Shown here one piece after another: positions 6,325-15,996 of a stretch of 64,000 nucleotides of DNA (its first letter is position 1; every line of letters begins with the position of its first letter). The stretch comes from Prosthecobacter vanneervenii (lineage in GTDB: Bacteria; Verrucomicrobiota; Verrucomicrobiia; Verrucomicrobiales; Verrucomicrobiaceae), in assembly GCF_014203095.1 (NCBI RefSeq), contig NZ_JACHIG010000006.1, positions 310,001 through 374,000 on the forward strand. Direction: 5' to 3'. Made by a program: the position numbers and the translations under genes. The notes under the pieces were generated by a model. It made no database searches, was not told the DNA's origin, and saw only the letters and a program-made list of their open reading frames with translations.

Positions 6325-8031
6325 ATGTTGACAAAACTTCCCCGACACCCCTCCCGCAATGCTGTTTTGCTGGCAATCACAATCACGGTGGGCTGGTTGC
6401 TGCCGCAAAGCTCCAATGCTCAATTCGGGGTGTCTCCGTCACAGACAAGTAACTTCTTCAATGATCTGCGCTCCCGTACAGGCCAGCTGAAAAAAGCGGC
6501 TCAAGCCTCCACTCGCTCTGGAGACGTGGTGTATGATTATGAGAAGGGTGCTTATGTTTCTCAGGAAGATCAGGAAGGGTATCAGGACCTGCAAAAGCTT
6601 TTGCGTTCTGACCGCCAGATCTCTCAGCCGTCCGTGCGAAGCGGCAGCAATGCTTTCGCCGCCCGTTCCGTGGGTGACTATACCACCTATTCCGGCCAGT
6701 ATTCCGGCGCTCTGAGCTACTTTGCCCCGACTTACACTTCTGACCCCTTCCTCAGCGGCAAGCGCAACCTAGTGCTCGGTCCCGTGAATCTCGGTCTTGG
6801 CCTCTATCAGGGCTTTGAATACAACAGCAACGTCCGCCGCACTGCGGTGCCGATTTCCGATTTTATCAGCAGCACGCTGATCAACATCAGTGCCAACTAC
6901 CGCATTTCTCAGTACAACGTTCTGAGTTTCACAGGCGGTATCGGTATCGACCACTACTTCAACCATCCGGAACTCGCGACCTACGGCAACGGCAACTACC
7001 TGCTCAACGTATTGCCCGGCACCACTCTGGCCTTTGATATCAAGGCCGGTCCTGTGAACATCACGATCTATGATCGCATGTCCGTCCGTCCTGCTCTGAA
7101 CAACGCCTTCGTCGGCGCCAACAACAACAGCAGCTTCGGAGTCTTCCAGAACGACGGTGGTGTGGCTGCCAACTGGCAGATCAACTCCGCATGGGCGCTC
7201 GCCGCCAACTATACTTATACCATCTCCGAGGCGCTGGGCAGCGGCAACGGCCAGTTCAGCCGCTCCATGAACTCTCTCCACCTGTCTCTCACCTACAGCC
7301 CTACAGCCACTTGGATCTTGGGCACAGAAGGCGGCGTCTCCTTCCTCAAATACAAGCAGCCTACTCTGAACGGCGGCACCCTCTTCAACTGGGGTGCCTT
7401 CCTCAGCATGCCTCTCGGCAAGTCCACGGTGGTCAAGCTCTCCGGTGGTATTCAGGTCTTCGACTTCAATGCTCCAACGGTCTTTGCGCCCGCAGGTCCA
7501 GGAGACAACTCCAACCTGAGCGGCTATTACTACAACTTCAGCATCACCAACCAGCTCAACGCCCGTTTCAGCCATACGCTGACCGTTGGTCATGAGTCCT
7601 CGATCAACCTGGCCTCCAACTTCATCACCGCTGACTACATTAACTACGGTATCTCCATGGTGGCTTGGAAGGGCGGCCGTTTCTCCCTCTCGGGCTACTA
7701 TGAATACGCCAATCCTTCCCACACCAATCCTGCCTTTGCTGGCACGGGCTACAAGCTGACCCAGTTCGGTTGGGACCTCTATTACACGCATCAGCTGACT
7801 TCCAAGCTCCGTGCTGGCGCAGGCTATCACTTTGGTCGCGCAGACTACATCGGTGTGACCGGAAAAGACTCCGACCAGAATGGCTTCTCCTTCGATCTGA
7901 ACTATGCGCTGACTGCCAAGGCGGGTCTCAACCTCGGCTACCGTTATTTCACCACCAATTACAGGCAGTCCCCAACGGCTGCTGACTCGGTGCAGACACG
8001 TGTCATTTTGGGTCTGAACTACAATTTCTAA
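6325..8031 (+). CDS. Outer-membrane beta-barrel protein (exopolysaccharide-associated, BBP2-like)
   Basis: A 568-residue protein with an N-terminal signal peptide (hydrophobic NAVLLAITITVGWLL, cleavage after SSNAQ-type site near residue 32), a 100-residue polar linker, and then about 400 residues of alternating aromatic/glycine strands ending NLGYRYFTTNYRQ...GLNYNF. The final Phe and the strand periodicity are hallmarks of an outer-membrane barrel recognised by the BAM machine. In Verrucomicrobia and Planctomycetes such barrels of the putative beta-barrel porin 2 type often sit just before a polysaccharide export protein and a Wzc-like kinase, as here. It probably acts as, or with, the outer-membrane exit pore for a polymer. 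The family name is from memory of that context. Confidence 0.75.
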   Translation: MLTKLPRHPSRNAVLLAITITVGWLLPQSSNAQFGVSPSQTSNFFNDLRSRTGQLKKAAQASTRSGDVVYDYEKGAYVSQEDQEGYQDLQKLLRSDRQISQPSVRSGSNAFAARSVGDYTTYSGQYSGALSYFAPTYTSDPFLSGKRNLVLGPVNLGLGLYQGFEYNSNVRRTAVPISDFISSTLINISANYRISQYNVLSFTGGIGIDHYFNHPELATYGNGNYLLNVLPGTTLAFDIKAGPVNITIYDRMSVRPALNNAFVGANNNSSFGVFQNDGGVAANWQINSAWALAANYTYTISEALGSGNGQFSRSMNSLHLSLTYSPTATWILGTEGGVSFLKYKQPTLNGGTLFNWGAFLSMPLGKSTVVKLSGGIQVFDFNAPTVFAPAGPGDNSNLSGYYYNFSITNQLNARFSHTLTVGHESSINLASNFITADYINYGISMVAWKGGRFSLSGYYEYANPSHTNPAFAGTGYKLTQFGWDLYYTHQLTSKLRAGAGYHFGRADYIGVTGKDSDQNGFSFDLNYALTAKAGLNLGYRYFTTNYRQSPTAADSVQTRVILGLNYNF

Positions 8032-8125
8032 CGAAACGGGCCTGGAGAGGTCTATGCACCTTGACATAAGACTGCCCGGAATCAGCTTGGGCGTCTTAAG
8101 GTTTCACTGTCGTTCGTTCACCATC

Positions 8126-8845
8126 ATGAAAAAGCTATCGCTGTCACTGTTGTTTCTGGCTTCCGTCCTGCCGTGCCTGCAGGCTCAGGATGCGGGATTT
8201 AAAATTCCTACTGACTCCGGCAGGTCAGCCAGGCAGGCCGCGCCTGCTGGTGGGCCTGTGAATGCCGGGGCTGCGGTGCTTTCTTCGATGGACGTTCTGG
8301 ACAACACCCAGACCATCGCCGCCGGCGACACCATCAGCATCAGGGTTCTTGAAGATCGCCGCGACGCGCTTCAGCAGATAGTGGCTGTCACAGGTGAAGT
8401 AAACGTCCCCTACATCGGGCTCATCACCGCCCGGGGGCGCACTTGCAGGGAGCTTGCCTTTGCCGTCAAAAAGGAGCTGGAGAAAAACTTCTTCCAGCAC
8501 GCCACAGTCGTCATCGCCATCGACAAGCTCAACGAATACGATGCCAAGAGCATCCGTGAGGTGGAGATCGACTTCTACGTCATGTTTGGCATTGTGGCCA
8601 AGCAGGGCAAATACGACCTGCCACCCAATGAGGACATCACCATCAGCCAGGCCATTCTGCGTGCCGGTGGATTTGCCCAGTTTGCCAACAAGGAGAAGGT
8701 CAAAGTCATCCGTAAAACACCGCAGGGAAATAAAACCATCCTGGTCAATGTGCATGACATCATGCAGATGGGGAACCTCGAGAAGGACATCTACATCCGC
8801 AAGGATGACGTGATAATCGTTGAGGAAAAGACCATCAACTTCTAA
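8126..8845 (+). CDS. Polysaccharide biosynthesis/export protein (Wza-like)
   Basis: A 239-residue periplasmic or outer-membrane protein. The start at 8126 (MKKLSLSLLFLASVLPCLQAQDAG) gives a proper signal peptide; an upstream in-frame ATG at 8054 does not. After a low-complexity linker, a polysaccharide-export domain begins around residue 70 (AAGDTISIRVLEDRRDALQQIVAVTGEVNVPYIGLITARG) and a SLBB-like beta-grasp domain follows (IVAKQGKYDLPPNEDITISQAILRAGGF). It is shorter than E. coli Wza (about 380 residues) and has no acylated Cys or C-terminal amphipathic helix, so it may form the periplasmic collar while the preceding barrel supplies the outer-membrane pore. It lies 94 bp after the barrel gene and 194 bp before the kinase. 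Confidence 0.85.
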   Translation: MKKLSLSLLFLASVLPCLQAQDAGFKIPTDSGRSARQAAPAGGPVNAGAAVLSSMDVLDNTQTIAAGDTISIRVLEDRRDALQQIVAVTGEVNVPYIGLITARGRTCRELAFAVKKELEKNFFQHATVVIAIDKLNEYDAKSIREVEIDFYVMFGIVAKQGKYDLPPNEDITISQAILRAGGFAQFANKEKVKVIRKTPQGNKTILVNVHDIMQMGNLEKDIYIRKDDVIIVEEKTINF

Positions 8846-9039
8846 AGATGACGAAGGTTGGTCTGTGCCCCTGCCACTGATAAGTGAGGTGAAATTTCAG
8901 TCAAAATCGAACAAAGGGGCGGGCGAATAAATCCAATGGCTTAAATTGTATTTTGAGCGACTCTGCACGCCCGGGCTATGTGCCGGGAGGAGCAGGAGCG
9001 CTGCTGCCGTCTTCATACCCAATTTGGATTTAGAAAATC

Positions 9040-11232
9040 ATGGAACAAAACCTCACACTCCCAGGCCAGGTGCAGTCTAGCACCCTGAGCCGTATTCACG
9101 AGGCTTCGGCAAAATTCCAGCGCTACAAAATCCTGCTCCGCCGCCGCTGGTGGTTCCTGCTCCTGACGGCCAGCATTGGTGTTTGTGTGCAGGCCCTGCG
9201 CATCACCGGGCGTCCGACAGAGTTCCGTTCCCTGGCCAAGCTCGTGGCAGGTGGCCAGATGGTGATCAATGACAGCATCAGCTGGCGTGAACAGCAGCAG
9301 GATTTCTACGGAACGATCATTGAGACGGTGGAAAGCGCCGAGATGAAGCGCCGTGCGCTGGATCGCGTACGCGCTCTTAATCCTGATGTGAAGGACTCCG
9401 ATGTGGAAATCCGCGTGGCGCAGACCAAGGGCTCCGCCATCTTTAACATTCTGGCCACGGGCTCAGAACCCAAGTACACCCGGATCTTCCTTGATGCGCT
9501 GCTGGATGAGTTCATTGGCTTCCGCCAGAACATCCGCGAGCAGGCGCAGGGAAAAGTGCTGCAGCAGTTCCTTTCTGAAGTGGTGGCCAAGCAGAAGGTC
9601 ATGGAAGACAGCCTTGAGCGCCTGACCAAGTTCAAGACTGCCAACAACATCCTCACCATAACCAACGGTAACAATTTGGCCGCGCACTTCCTGGCCAATC
9701 TGGAAGCCCAGCGTGATGCCCAGCGCACGACTCTCGAAGAGCTCAAGCTCGCCATTGCAAACGTCAATGCTGCCATGGAGGCGCGTGAGCGCATGCTGAG
9801 TGCGGCAGGTGCTTCGCCCACCGGTGGTGGTGCCAAGGCTTCTGAAGGCGGTTCTGCTCCCTCCTCGGTCAAAACCCCTGAAACCACTTCAGGACGCGGC
9901 ATGACCATGGCTGAGCAGGACTATCTGCGCACAAAGTCCAAGATCACCGAACTCAAGACCAAGCTGGATTCCCTGCTGACCCAGTTCAAGCAGCAGCACC
10001 CGATGGTGCAGGATGTCTCCGAGGAACTGGTGGCTCAGAAGTCGCTGCTGGCATCTTACGCAGAGCAGATTCAGCAGGAGATGCACACCCAGATGGGCGA
10101 CATCCAGCGTCGCGTGCAGGTTCTGGACGCACAGATCCTCGAAAAGCAGAAGGAGGCGCTCGATCTCGGCAGCAAGATTGCTGAGCACGACAAACTGGAA
10201 AAAGCGGCCGAGGCAGCCAAGCTGGCCTATGAAAAGCTCTTCGAACGAGTCGAGAGTATTCAGAGCATCTTCAATACCCAGGCGGACTACGTGGCCATCC
10301 AGGAGCGAGCCACCCCGGCCTCTGAAAACGTGGAAGACTGGGTCATGCCCATCGTGGCAGGTCTCGTGGGAGGTGTGGGTCTCGGCATTGTGATCCTGCT
10401 GCTCTTTGACCGGCTGGATGACCGAATGAACTCCTACAGCGAGTTCCAGGCACTCTTCCCAGGAGAGGCTGTTCTCGGCCAGGTGCCCGAGCAGAGGAAT
10501 CGTGGAGACGTGGCGCTGCTGCGTCCGAATGATGACCGCCACCTCTATGCCGAGGCGTTCCGCAATGTCCGCTCGTCCATCCTCTTCAAAAACTGGCAGG
10601 GCAAGCCCCCGAAGACCATCCTCATCACCAGTGCCGTGCCTAACGAAGGCAAGACTACGGTGACCTCCAACCTGGCCGTCACCATGGCTCTGGCTGGTGC
10701 CCGTGTGCTTCTGGCTGACTGCGACTTGCGTCGTGGTGGTGTCAGCGAGCTCTTCAAGCTCCCCTCCACCCCCGGTCTCAGTGAGGCTTTGCGTGGCAAG
10801 CTGCACTGGCGCGATGCCGTGCAGGAGACCAGCACGCGCAATCTCGATCTGCTGGCCCGTGGCGATGTCTTTGACCAGACCTCCGAAATGCTGCTCTCCA
10901 AGACGGCTGAGGAGATGCTCAAGGAGATGTCCGAAGAATACGACTACGTCATCTTTGACAGCGCCCCGGTGCTCGTGGCGGACGACACCGCCAGCTTTGC
11001 GCCAAAGCTCGACACCGTGCTCTTTGTGGTGCGTATGTCCTCCACCATGGCCCGCCTCTCCGGCAAGGCGCTGGATCTGCTCTATGAACGCCAGGTGAAC
11101 ATCGGTGGTGTCATCCTCAACCGCTCCAGCTCCAACCTGAAGGAGTACACTTACTACAACTACGCCAGCTACTACTACGCCCCTGCCAAGACCAATCCGC
11201 AGGCGGCCGAGGCTGCGCCTGCCAAGTCCTGA
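9040..11232 (+). CDS. Polysaccharide chain-length/tyrosine autokinase (Wzc-like BY-kinase)
   Basis: A 730-residue inner-membrane co-polymerase with a cytoplasmic bacterial tyrosine kinase domain. N-terminal transmembrane segment about 42-60 (RWWFLLLTASIGVCV), Wzz-type periplasmic domain with long coiled coils (roughly 180-430), a Gly/Ser linker near 265-285, second membrane segment about 436-456. The kinase domain has Walker A near 532 (VPNEGKTTVTSNLA), Walker A-prime near 556 (LLADCDLRRGG) and Walker B near 634 (YDYVIFDSAP). The Tyr-rich tail (YTYYNYASYYY, about 703-713) is the autophosphorylation cluster. Together with the two preceding genes it forms an export trio controlling polymer length and secretion. 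No glycosyltransferase, flippase or polymerase gene is adjacent. Confidence 0.92.
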   Translation: MEQNLTLPGQVQSSTLSRIHEASAKFQRYKILLRRRWWFLLLTASIGVCVQALRITGRPTEFRSLAKLVAGGQMVINDSISWREQQQDFYGTIIETVESAEMKRRALDRVRALNPDVKDSDVEIRVAQTKGSAIFNILATGSEPKYTRIFLDALLDEFIGFRQNIREQAQGKVLQQFLSEVVAKQKVMEDSLERLTKFKTANNILTITNGNNLAAHFLANLEAQRDAQRTTLEELKLAIANVNAAMEARERMLSAAGASPTGGGAKASEGGSAPSSVKTPETTSGRGMTMAEQDYLRTKSKITELKTKLDSLLTQFKQQHPMVQDVSEELVAQKSLLASYAEQIQQEMHTQMGDIQRRVQVLDAQILEKQKEALDLGSKIAEHDKLEKAAEAAKLAYEKLFERVESIQSIFNTQADYVAIQERATPASENVEDWVMPIVAGLVGGVGLGIVILLLFDRLDDRMNSYSEFQALFPGEAVLGQVPEQRNRGDVALLRPNDDRHLYAEAFRNVRSSILFKNWQGKPPKTILITSAVPNEGKTTVTSNLAVTMALAGARVLLADCDLRRGGVSELFKLPSTPGLSEALRGKLHWRDAVQETSTRNLDLLARGDVFDQTSEMLLSKTAEEMLKEMSEEYDYVIFDSAPVLVADDTASFAPKLDTVLFVVRMSSTMARLSGKALDLLYERQVNIGGVILNRSSSNLKEYTYYNYASYYYAPAKTNPQAAEAAPAKS

Positions 11233-11289
11233 TCTGATTTTGCCACGTTACTGCATGCTGGCAGCATGGCTTGAGACTGCGGCCTCCTT

Positions 11290-12177
11290 TTAGACGCTCG
11301 CCGACTGAGATAGCTGCTCTCCCGTCAGCTTGAGCAGTGCTTCAGCTGCTGGAGAAAGACGGCCGTTCTTGGGCCAGATCGCTGCTATCTGACGTTGCAT
11401 TCTTGGTTCTCTCAAAGGGACCGCCCGGATTGAAGAGGGCAGATTTCCCGCTGCCAGACGTGGCACGATGGCCAGCCCAAGGCCTGAAGCGACCAGAGCG
11501 CGGACTGTCTCGAGTTCACCGCTCTCGCATACAATGCGGGGTTCAAAACCGGCCTTGCGGCAGGATTCCAGCGCTGTGTCGCGTGCCCGGCCCTTGTAAA
11601 AGATGAAGGATTCTGCGGCCAGTTGCTTGAGCGCGGCTTCTTTCTGTCTGGCCAAAGCATGCGCTTTACCGGCCAGCAGCACAAAGGGCTCGCTGAGCAC
11701 CGTCTGGCTGCTGAAGGCGGACTTGCTGGCAGGCAGTTGCAGGAAGCCGATATCGGCAAGACCGGACTCAACACAGTCGGCCACACGCTCGGAGCTGTCC
11801 TCGATCAGTTGGAGCGCCACCCGCTCATGCCGTTTGCTGAAGTTGCGGATCACCTCGGGCAGCAGGCAGGCGCACACGCTGGGGATGGCGGCTATCACCA
11901 GTTTTCCGCCGCGCAACTGGGCCACATCGGACACCACGGTCTTCGCCGCCTCGGCCTGGCTGAGCAGGGCCTCCGCACGCGGTAGGAAGGCCTTTCCAGC
12001 CGCCGTCAACTGGGTCTCCTTGCGGCCACGGATAAAGAGCGGCGTGCCCAGTTCGGCCTCCAGGTTTTTCATCTGCTGGCTCAGGGCCGGCTGCGCCATG
12101 TGCAACCGGCCCGCCGCCCGCGTGAAGCTCCGCTGACGTGCGATCTCGAGGAAGTAGCCGAGTTGGTAGAATTCCAT
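11290..12177 (-). CDS. LysR-family transcriptional regulator
   Basis: A 295-residue DNA-binding regulator. The N-terminal winged helix-turn-helix is classic: MEFYQLGYFLEIARQRSFTRAAGRLHMAQPALSQQMKNLE, with LGTPLFIRGRKETQLTAAGKAFL as the wing. The C-terminal part is a periplasmic-binding-protein-like effector domain (about 90-290). The start at ATG 12177 matches the family; ORF extension to 12294 adds 39 unrelated residues. It is divergent from a lipoprotein gene (start 12267) across 89 bp, the standard arrangement for a LysR target, so that gene is the first candidate for regulation. The sequence resembles CynR/OxyR-type members only in general; the effector is unknown. Confidence 0.92.
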   Translation of the reverse strand: MEFYQLGYFLEIARQRSFTRAAGRLHMAQPALSQQMKNLEAELGTPLFIRGRKETQLTAAGKAFLPRAEALLSQAEAAKTVVSDVAQLRGGKLVIAAIPSVCACLLPEVIRNFSKRHERVALQLIEDSSERVADCVESGLADIGFLQLPASKSAFSSQTVLSEPFVLLAGKAHALARQKEAALKQLAAESFIFYKGRARDTALESCRKAGFEPRIVCESGELETVRALVASGLGLAIVPRLAAGNLPSSIRAVPLREPRMQRQIAAIWPKNGRLSPAAEALLKLTGEQLSQSASV

Positions 12178-12266
12178 GATGCTGCGGTTAGATTGGAGCA
12201 TTGCCTGTCGTTTCCAAGCACGAAACGGCTTGTTTGGTGCCGCAGGAAACCCATTCATCCAAGACC

Positions 12267-12962
12267 ATGAGATCCTTGTCTCTAGCGGTTGCACTGCTCT
12301 CTCTCGTGCTGAGCAGCTGTCAGGGGCCCAAGGTGAAGATCGTCTTCAATCAACTCAAACCCGGGCAGCTTGAGGGAAAAACGGTCGGGGTGGAGGGGAT
12401 GGTGATCACAGCTGCGTGCTGGCCAGGCAGGTATCTGGATGGGCCGGTGCTTTTTGCGGCGGAGAAAGGATTGCAGCATCGTCTCAAAGGGGCTCGCTTT
12501 TGCGTCATCGACGAGGCTGGGGCCGTAATGCAGGAGGCGGGCCCCTCACGGCCGGGCTCGGATCAGCTGGACTACGTATTCAAAATCATGCTCAGGGAGG
12601 ACTCCGTCACTCATGGCGTCAGCCGGTGGAGTGGCGGGATCAATAGCAAAAGGATGACCAACCGGCGTGATCCGGGGTTCAATGCTTTCGGCGGCTGGCG
12701 GGGATTCACCGGCGACTACAGCTTTCCCTACAGAGAGGTGACCAAACGCACTCTGAAGGCTGAATACACTTTGTCAGACCATCAGACCTGCAAAATCATC
12801 TGGCGGGCCGAGGTGGAGTCTTCGGACACGTATGTGGAGCTGGAGGGTTCCGGCTCCACCTACCGCAATGCCAGGACGGTGGAGCGTGAGGTGCCGCTTC
12901 AGCCGCTCTTGGTGGCGTTGAACACAGCGGCGGTGAAGGCCATCCGAAAATCGCGACTTTAG
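12267..12962 (+). CDS. Putative lipoprotein
   Basis: A 231-residue exported protein. The start at 12267 (MRSLSLAVALLSLVLSSCQGP) yields a lipoprotein signal peptide with lipobox LSSC and Cys18 as the acylation site. The mature part contains LKPGQLEGKTVGVEGMVITAACWPGRYLDGPVL and later a predicted beta-rich C-terminal half (EYTLSDHQTCKIIWRAEVESSDTYVEL). No enzymatic motif is recognised. It is divergent from the LysR regulator and convergent with the Sel1 gene, 19 bp apart. Function unknown; an envelope-anchored role is implied by the lipobox. Confidence 0.7.
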   Translation: MRSLSLAVALLSLVLSSCQGPKVKIVFNQLKPGQLEGKTVGVEGMVITAACWPGRYLDGPVLFAAEKGLQHRLKGARFCVIDEAGAVMQEAGPSRPGSDQLDYVFKIMLREDSVTHGVSRWSGGINSKRMTNRRDPGFNAFGGWRGFTGDYSFPYREVTKRTLKAEYTLSDHQTCKIIWRAEVESSDTYVELEGSGSTYRNARTVEREVPLQPLLVALNTAAVKAIRKSRL

Positions 12963-12981
12963 ACCTCCAGCCTCTTTTGCG

Positions 12982-14949
12982 TCATTGGTGGGCTTCCTGG
13001 AACTTTTTCACTCGAAACTCGACAGCAGAGCGTGCGTTGGCGCTCAGCCCGGGGCTGAGCTTTTCCGCTTCAGCACGTGCCTTCTCGTCTCCATGGCCAG
13101 CAGCCAGCTGCAGCCACTGCAGGGCCTCCACGGGGTCTTTGATGACACCTGCTCCCTCCAGGTAGCACATGCCGAGGCTGTATTGTGCTGCGGTATGATC
13201 CTGGGCAGCGGCTTTCTGAAACAGCTCTGCAGCCTTGGTGGCGTTTGCTGGCGCACCTATGCCGTCGCGGTGGCAGGTTCCGAGATTGTACTGTCCTTCC
13301 ACATCATTATGCTCCGCTGCTTTCAAATACCATGTAACAGCAGAAGTTGGATCTTTGGGCATGCCGAGCCCCTGCATCTGCAGATTGCCCATTTCATTCT
13401 GAGCTGCGGCATTGCCCAGTTCTGCGGCACTGCGGGTCCACCTCACGGCTTCAGTTTCGTCTTTTGCCACGCCTTCTCCCAGGAAGTACCTGCTGGCCAG
13501 CTCAAGCTGCGCTGCGGCATCGCCGTTTTCGGCTGCCTTCCGCAGCCAGATTATGTCTTCGCCCGGCGCGCGGGGCCCCATGGTGGCGGGACTCCGCCGC
13601 ACGGTGTGTCCTTTGTCCGCTGTGGCCAGATGCCAGGAGTGCGCGCCCGACGCGTTGTGTGTTCTCTCCGAGCCGCTCCCTGATGACAGGGTAAACCATT
13701 TCAGCGCCTCCACCGGATCTCTGCGCACGCCTTCGCCCTGATAATAGGCTATGGCCAGGGCGTACTGGGCGTTGGCATTGCCCTGGGCGGCGGCCTTGCG
13801 GTACCAGCTTACGCCCTCCACTGGATCCAGTGGCACGCCCCGGCCACGCATGCAGGCATAGGCCAGCGCCACCTGTGCGCTGGGGGCGCCGTTCTCGGCG
13901 GCTCTGCGGTACCACTTCATGCCTTCTTCTTCATTCCGCGTCACGCCTTCACCGGCAAAGTAGGCACGTCCAAGCTCGATCTGTGCGTACACATCGCCAC
14001 GTTCGGCAGCTCTGAGATCCCACTTTGCAGCTGCCACCGGATCTTCCTCGATGAGCTTGCTGCGGTGCATGGCCTGGCGGTGCCAGTAGAGAGCCTGCAA
14101 TTCATTCTGCTCCAGGCCCACGCCTTTGAGGTAGGCGTGCGCCACAGCCTCTTTCGCGTCTGAGTCTCCCTGGTCGGCAGCGGTGAAGTACCACTGCAGG
14201 GCCTCTGTCACGTTCTTGGAAACGCCTTTGCCATGCATGTAGGCGTGTCCCAGCTCCACCTGAGCGCGCGGGTCTCCCTTGGCTGCGGCTTCGAGATACC
14301 ACTTTACTGCAGCTGATGCATCCTTGGGCATGCCGATGCCTCGGGCGCTGCATCTGCCCAGCTGGTAGAGAGCGTCCGCGTTTCTTTGTGCAGCGGCCAG
14401 TTGAAACCAACGCACAGCCTCCGCTGCATCCGGTGCCACACCCGTGCCCAGCAGGTAGGCACGACCCATGGCATGCTGTGCTCTGGCATATTCCTGGTCG
14501 GCGGCTTTGCGCAGCCACTGCATTCCCTGAGCCGGGTCCTTGGCCACCCCTTTGCCTTGCAGGCAGGCTTCACCCAACGCCAGCTGTGCTGCAGGCAGGC
14601 CCTGATCAGCGGCCAGTCGAAACCGCCTTGCGGCCTCGGCCAGATCCCGTCGTACTCCATTGCCCTCAGCATAGGCCTGGCCGAGGGCGTACTGCGCGGA
14701 GGCATCTCCTTCCTCCGCCCGTTTTCGCAGCGTGGCGGGTGGCATCGGCTCGGCAGGTATGACTTTGGCCGGGAGTGTGGATCCCACATGGGCAGGGTTC
14801 AGGTACACCGTTGGGGCGACGAGGGTTTTGAAAGGGAAGGCCTCATCCTGCAATGTGGGCACCTCCTGGCCAGCGGCATAGGGTGCCAGCTGTGCGCAGA
14901 GGATCAGGCTCAGCGATCCGAGGATTCGCAAAACGTGGGTGGTGTTCAT
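12982..14949 (-). CDS. Secreted Sel1-repeat protein (13 repeats)
   Basis: A 655-residue exported protein with signal peptide (ILGSLSLILCAQLAPYAAGQ) followed by a short linker and tandem Sel1-like repeats from about residue 77. I count 13 full 36-residue units of the pattern A..G...AQ..LG..Y..G.GV..D..EA..W...A plus a partial 14th. Units 6 and 9 carry insertions of about 20 and 50 residues (the latter Ser/His-rich, SSGSGSERTHNASGAHSWHL). Sel1 repeats are TPR-like alpha-solenoids that act as protein-binding scaffolds, often in envelope signalling. Nothing identifies the partner. It is convergent with the lipoprotein gene and divergent from the sugar isomerase operon. Confidence 0.92.
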   Translation of the reverse strand: MNTTHVLRILGSLSLILCAQLAPYAAGQEVPTLQDEAFPFKTLVAPTVYLNPAHVGSTLPAKVIPAEPMPPATLRKRAEEGDASAQYALGQAYAEGNGVRRDLAEAARRFRLAADQGLPAAQLALGEACLQGKGVAKDPAQGMQWLRKAADQEYARAQHAMGRAYLLGTGVAPDAAEAVRWFQLAAAQRNADALYQLGRCSARGIGMPKDASAAVKWYLEAAAKGDPRAQVELGHAYMHGKGVSKNVTEALQWYFTAADQGDSDAKEAVAHAYLKGVGLEQNELQALYWHRQAMHRSKLIEEDPVAAAKWDLRAAERGDVYAQIELGRAYFAGEGVTRNEEEGMKWYRRAAENGAPSAQVALAYACMRGRGVPLDPVEGVSWYRKAAAQGNANAQYALAIAYYQGEGVRRDPVEALKWFTLSSGSGSERTHNASGAHSWHLATADKGHTVRRSPATMGPRAPGEDIIWLRKAAENGDAAAQLELASRYFLGEGVAKDETEAVRWTRSAAELGNAAAQNEMGNLQMQGLGMPKDPTSAVTWYLKAAEHNDVEGQYNLGTCHRDGIGAPANATKAAELFQKAAAQDHTAAQYSLGMCYLEGAGVIKDPVEALQWLQLAAGHGDEKARAEAEKLSPGLSANARSAVEFRVKKFQEAHQ

Positions 14950-15180
14950 GACGAACTCGCGCCAAACGAAGCACCGGAATGACGAATGTCATCTGCGAAG
15001 ATGTACGATGAAGGACCGTGGTATGAGGCATTCGCCTATACTGTTTCAAGCACGTGCAGTGCTCTCGGTTTCATCATGGCGCTCACGATTCATGCGCAGC
15101 CTCATTCATCAGCATTTCCAATCGTGAAGATCGGAAAGAAATCTTTTCCTGATGCTGCGCTGCCGTGCAGTATCCTGCCC

Positions 15181-15996
15181 ATGCGCCGCCTTTGCGTCCA
15201 CACCATCACCACCAAGCCGCTGAGCCTTGAGGAATGCCTTGTCGAATTCCCCAAGCGTGGAGTCAGCGGCATCACCATCTGGCGGCAGGCGCTGGAGGGC
15301 CGTGATCTGGGGGCGGTGGCGCGGCAGACGCGCGAGGCTGGGCTGGACGTCGTCAGCCTCTGTCGCGGCGGCTTTTTCCCGGCGGCCACAGCGACGGGCA
15401 GACAGGCGGCCATTGATGACAATCTGAAAGCCATCGAGCAGGCGCACGCCATCGGCGCGCCACTCATCGTGCTGGTATGCGGGGCGGTGCCCGGCCAGCC
15501 GCTTGTTGAGTCGCGCAAACAGATCACCGATGGCATCGCTGCCGTGCTGCCTGCTGCGGAGAAGGCGGGGGTGAAGCTCGCCATCGAGCCTCTGCACCCG
15601 ATGTATGCCGATGATCGCAGCGCGGTGAACACCATGCGTCAGGCGCATGAGATCTGCGATGCACTGGGCTCGCCGAAAAGTGTCGGCATCGCGGTGGATG
15701 TGTACCACGTGTGGTGGGATCCCGAGCTGAAGGAGCAGATTGACCACGCTGGCAAAACCGGCCGCCTGCATGCCTTTCACATCTGCGACTGGAGGACGCC
15801 CACCATCGATCTCCTCAATGACCGCGGTCTCATGGGCGAAGGCTGCATCAACATCCGCGAGATCAGCGACTGGGTGGATGCCACCGGTTTCACCGGGCAC
15901 CGCGAGGTGGAGATCTTTTCCAATCGACTCTGGAGCGGAGATCAGCGCGAGTTTCTCGAGAAGATCGCTGCGAGCTATGCACAACTTTACGCATGA
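15181..15996 (+). CDS. Sugar phosphate isomerase/epimerase (xylose isomerase-like TIM barrel)
   Basis: A 271-residue TIM-barrel protein of the AP-endonuclease-2/sugar isomerase superfamily (IolE/hydroxypyruvate isomerase-like). The start at ATG 15181 (MRRLCVHTITTKPLSLEECL) matches the first strand; the open frame upstream to 14986 has no homology. Metal-ligand strands are visible: KLAIEPLHPMYADDRSAVN (Glu), GIAVDVYHVWWDP (Asp, His), HAFHICDWRTP (His, Asp) and REVEIFS (Glu). It likely acts on a keto sugar or inositol intermediate in the cytosol. Its stop overlaps the next start by 4 nt (ATGA), and with the dehydrogenase that follows it forms a catabolic unit. Confidence 0.82.
   Translation: MRRLCVHTITTKPLSLEECLVEFPKRGVSGITIWRQALEGRDLGAVARQTREAGLDVVSLCRGGFFPAATATGRQAAIDDNLKAIEQAHAIGAPLIVLVCGAVPGQPLVESRKQITDGIAAVLPAAEKAGVKLAIEPLHPMYADDRSAVNTMRQAHEICDALGSPKSVGIAVDVYHVWWDPELKEQIDHAGKTGRLHAFHICDWRTPTIDLLNDRGLMGEGCINIREISDWVDATGFTGHREVEIFSNRLWSGDQREFLEKIAASYAQLYA

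Noticed and set aside
6769..8067. Minus-strand ORF of 432 codons opposite the beta-barrel gene
   Set aside because: Val/Gly-rich antisense shadow without motif; the plus frame has a signal peptide, barrel strands and a terminal Phe.
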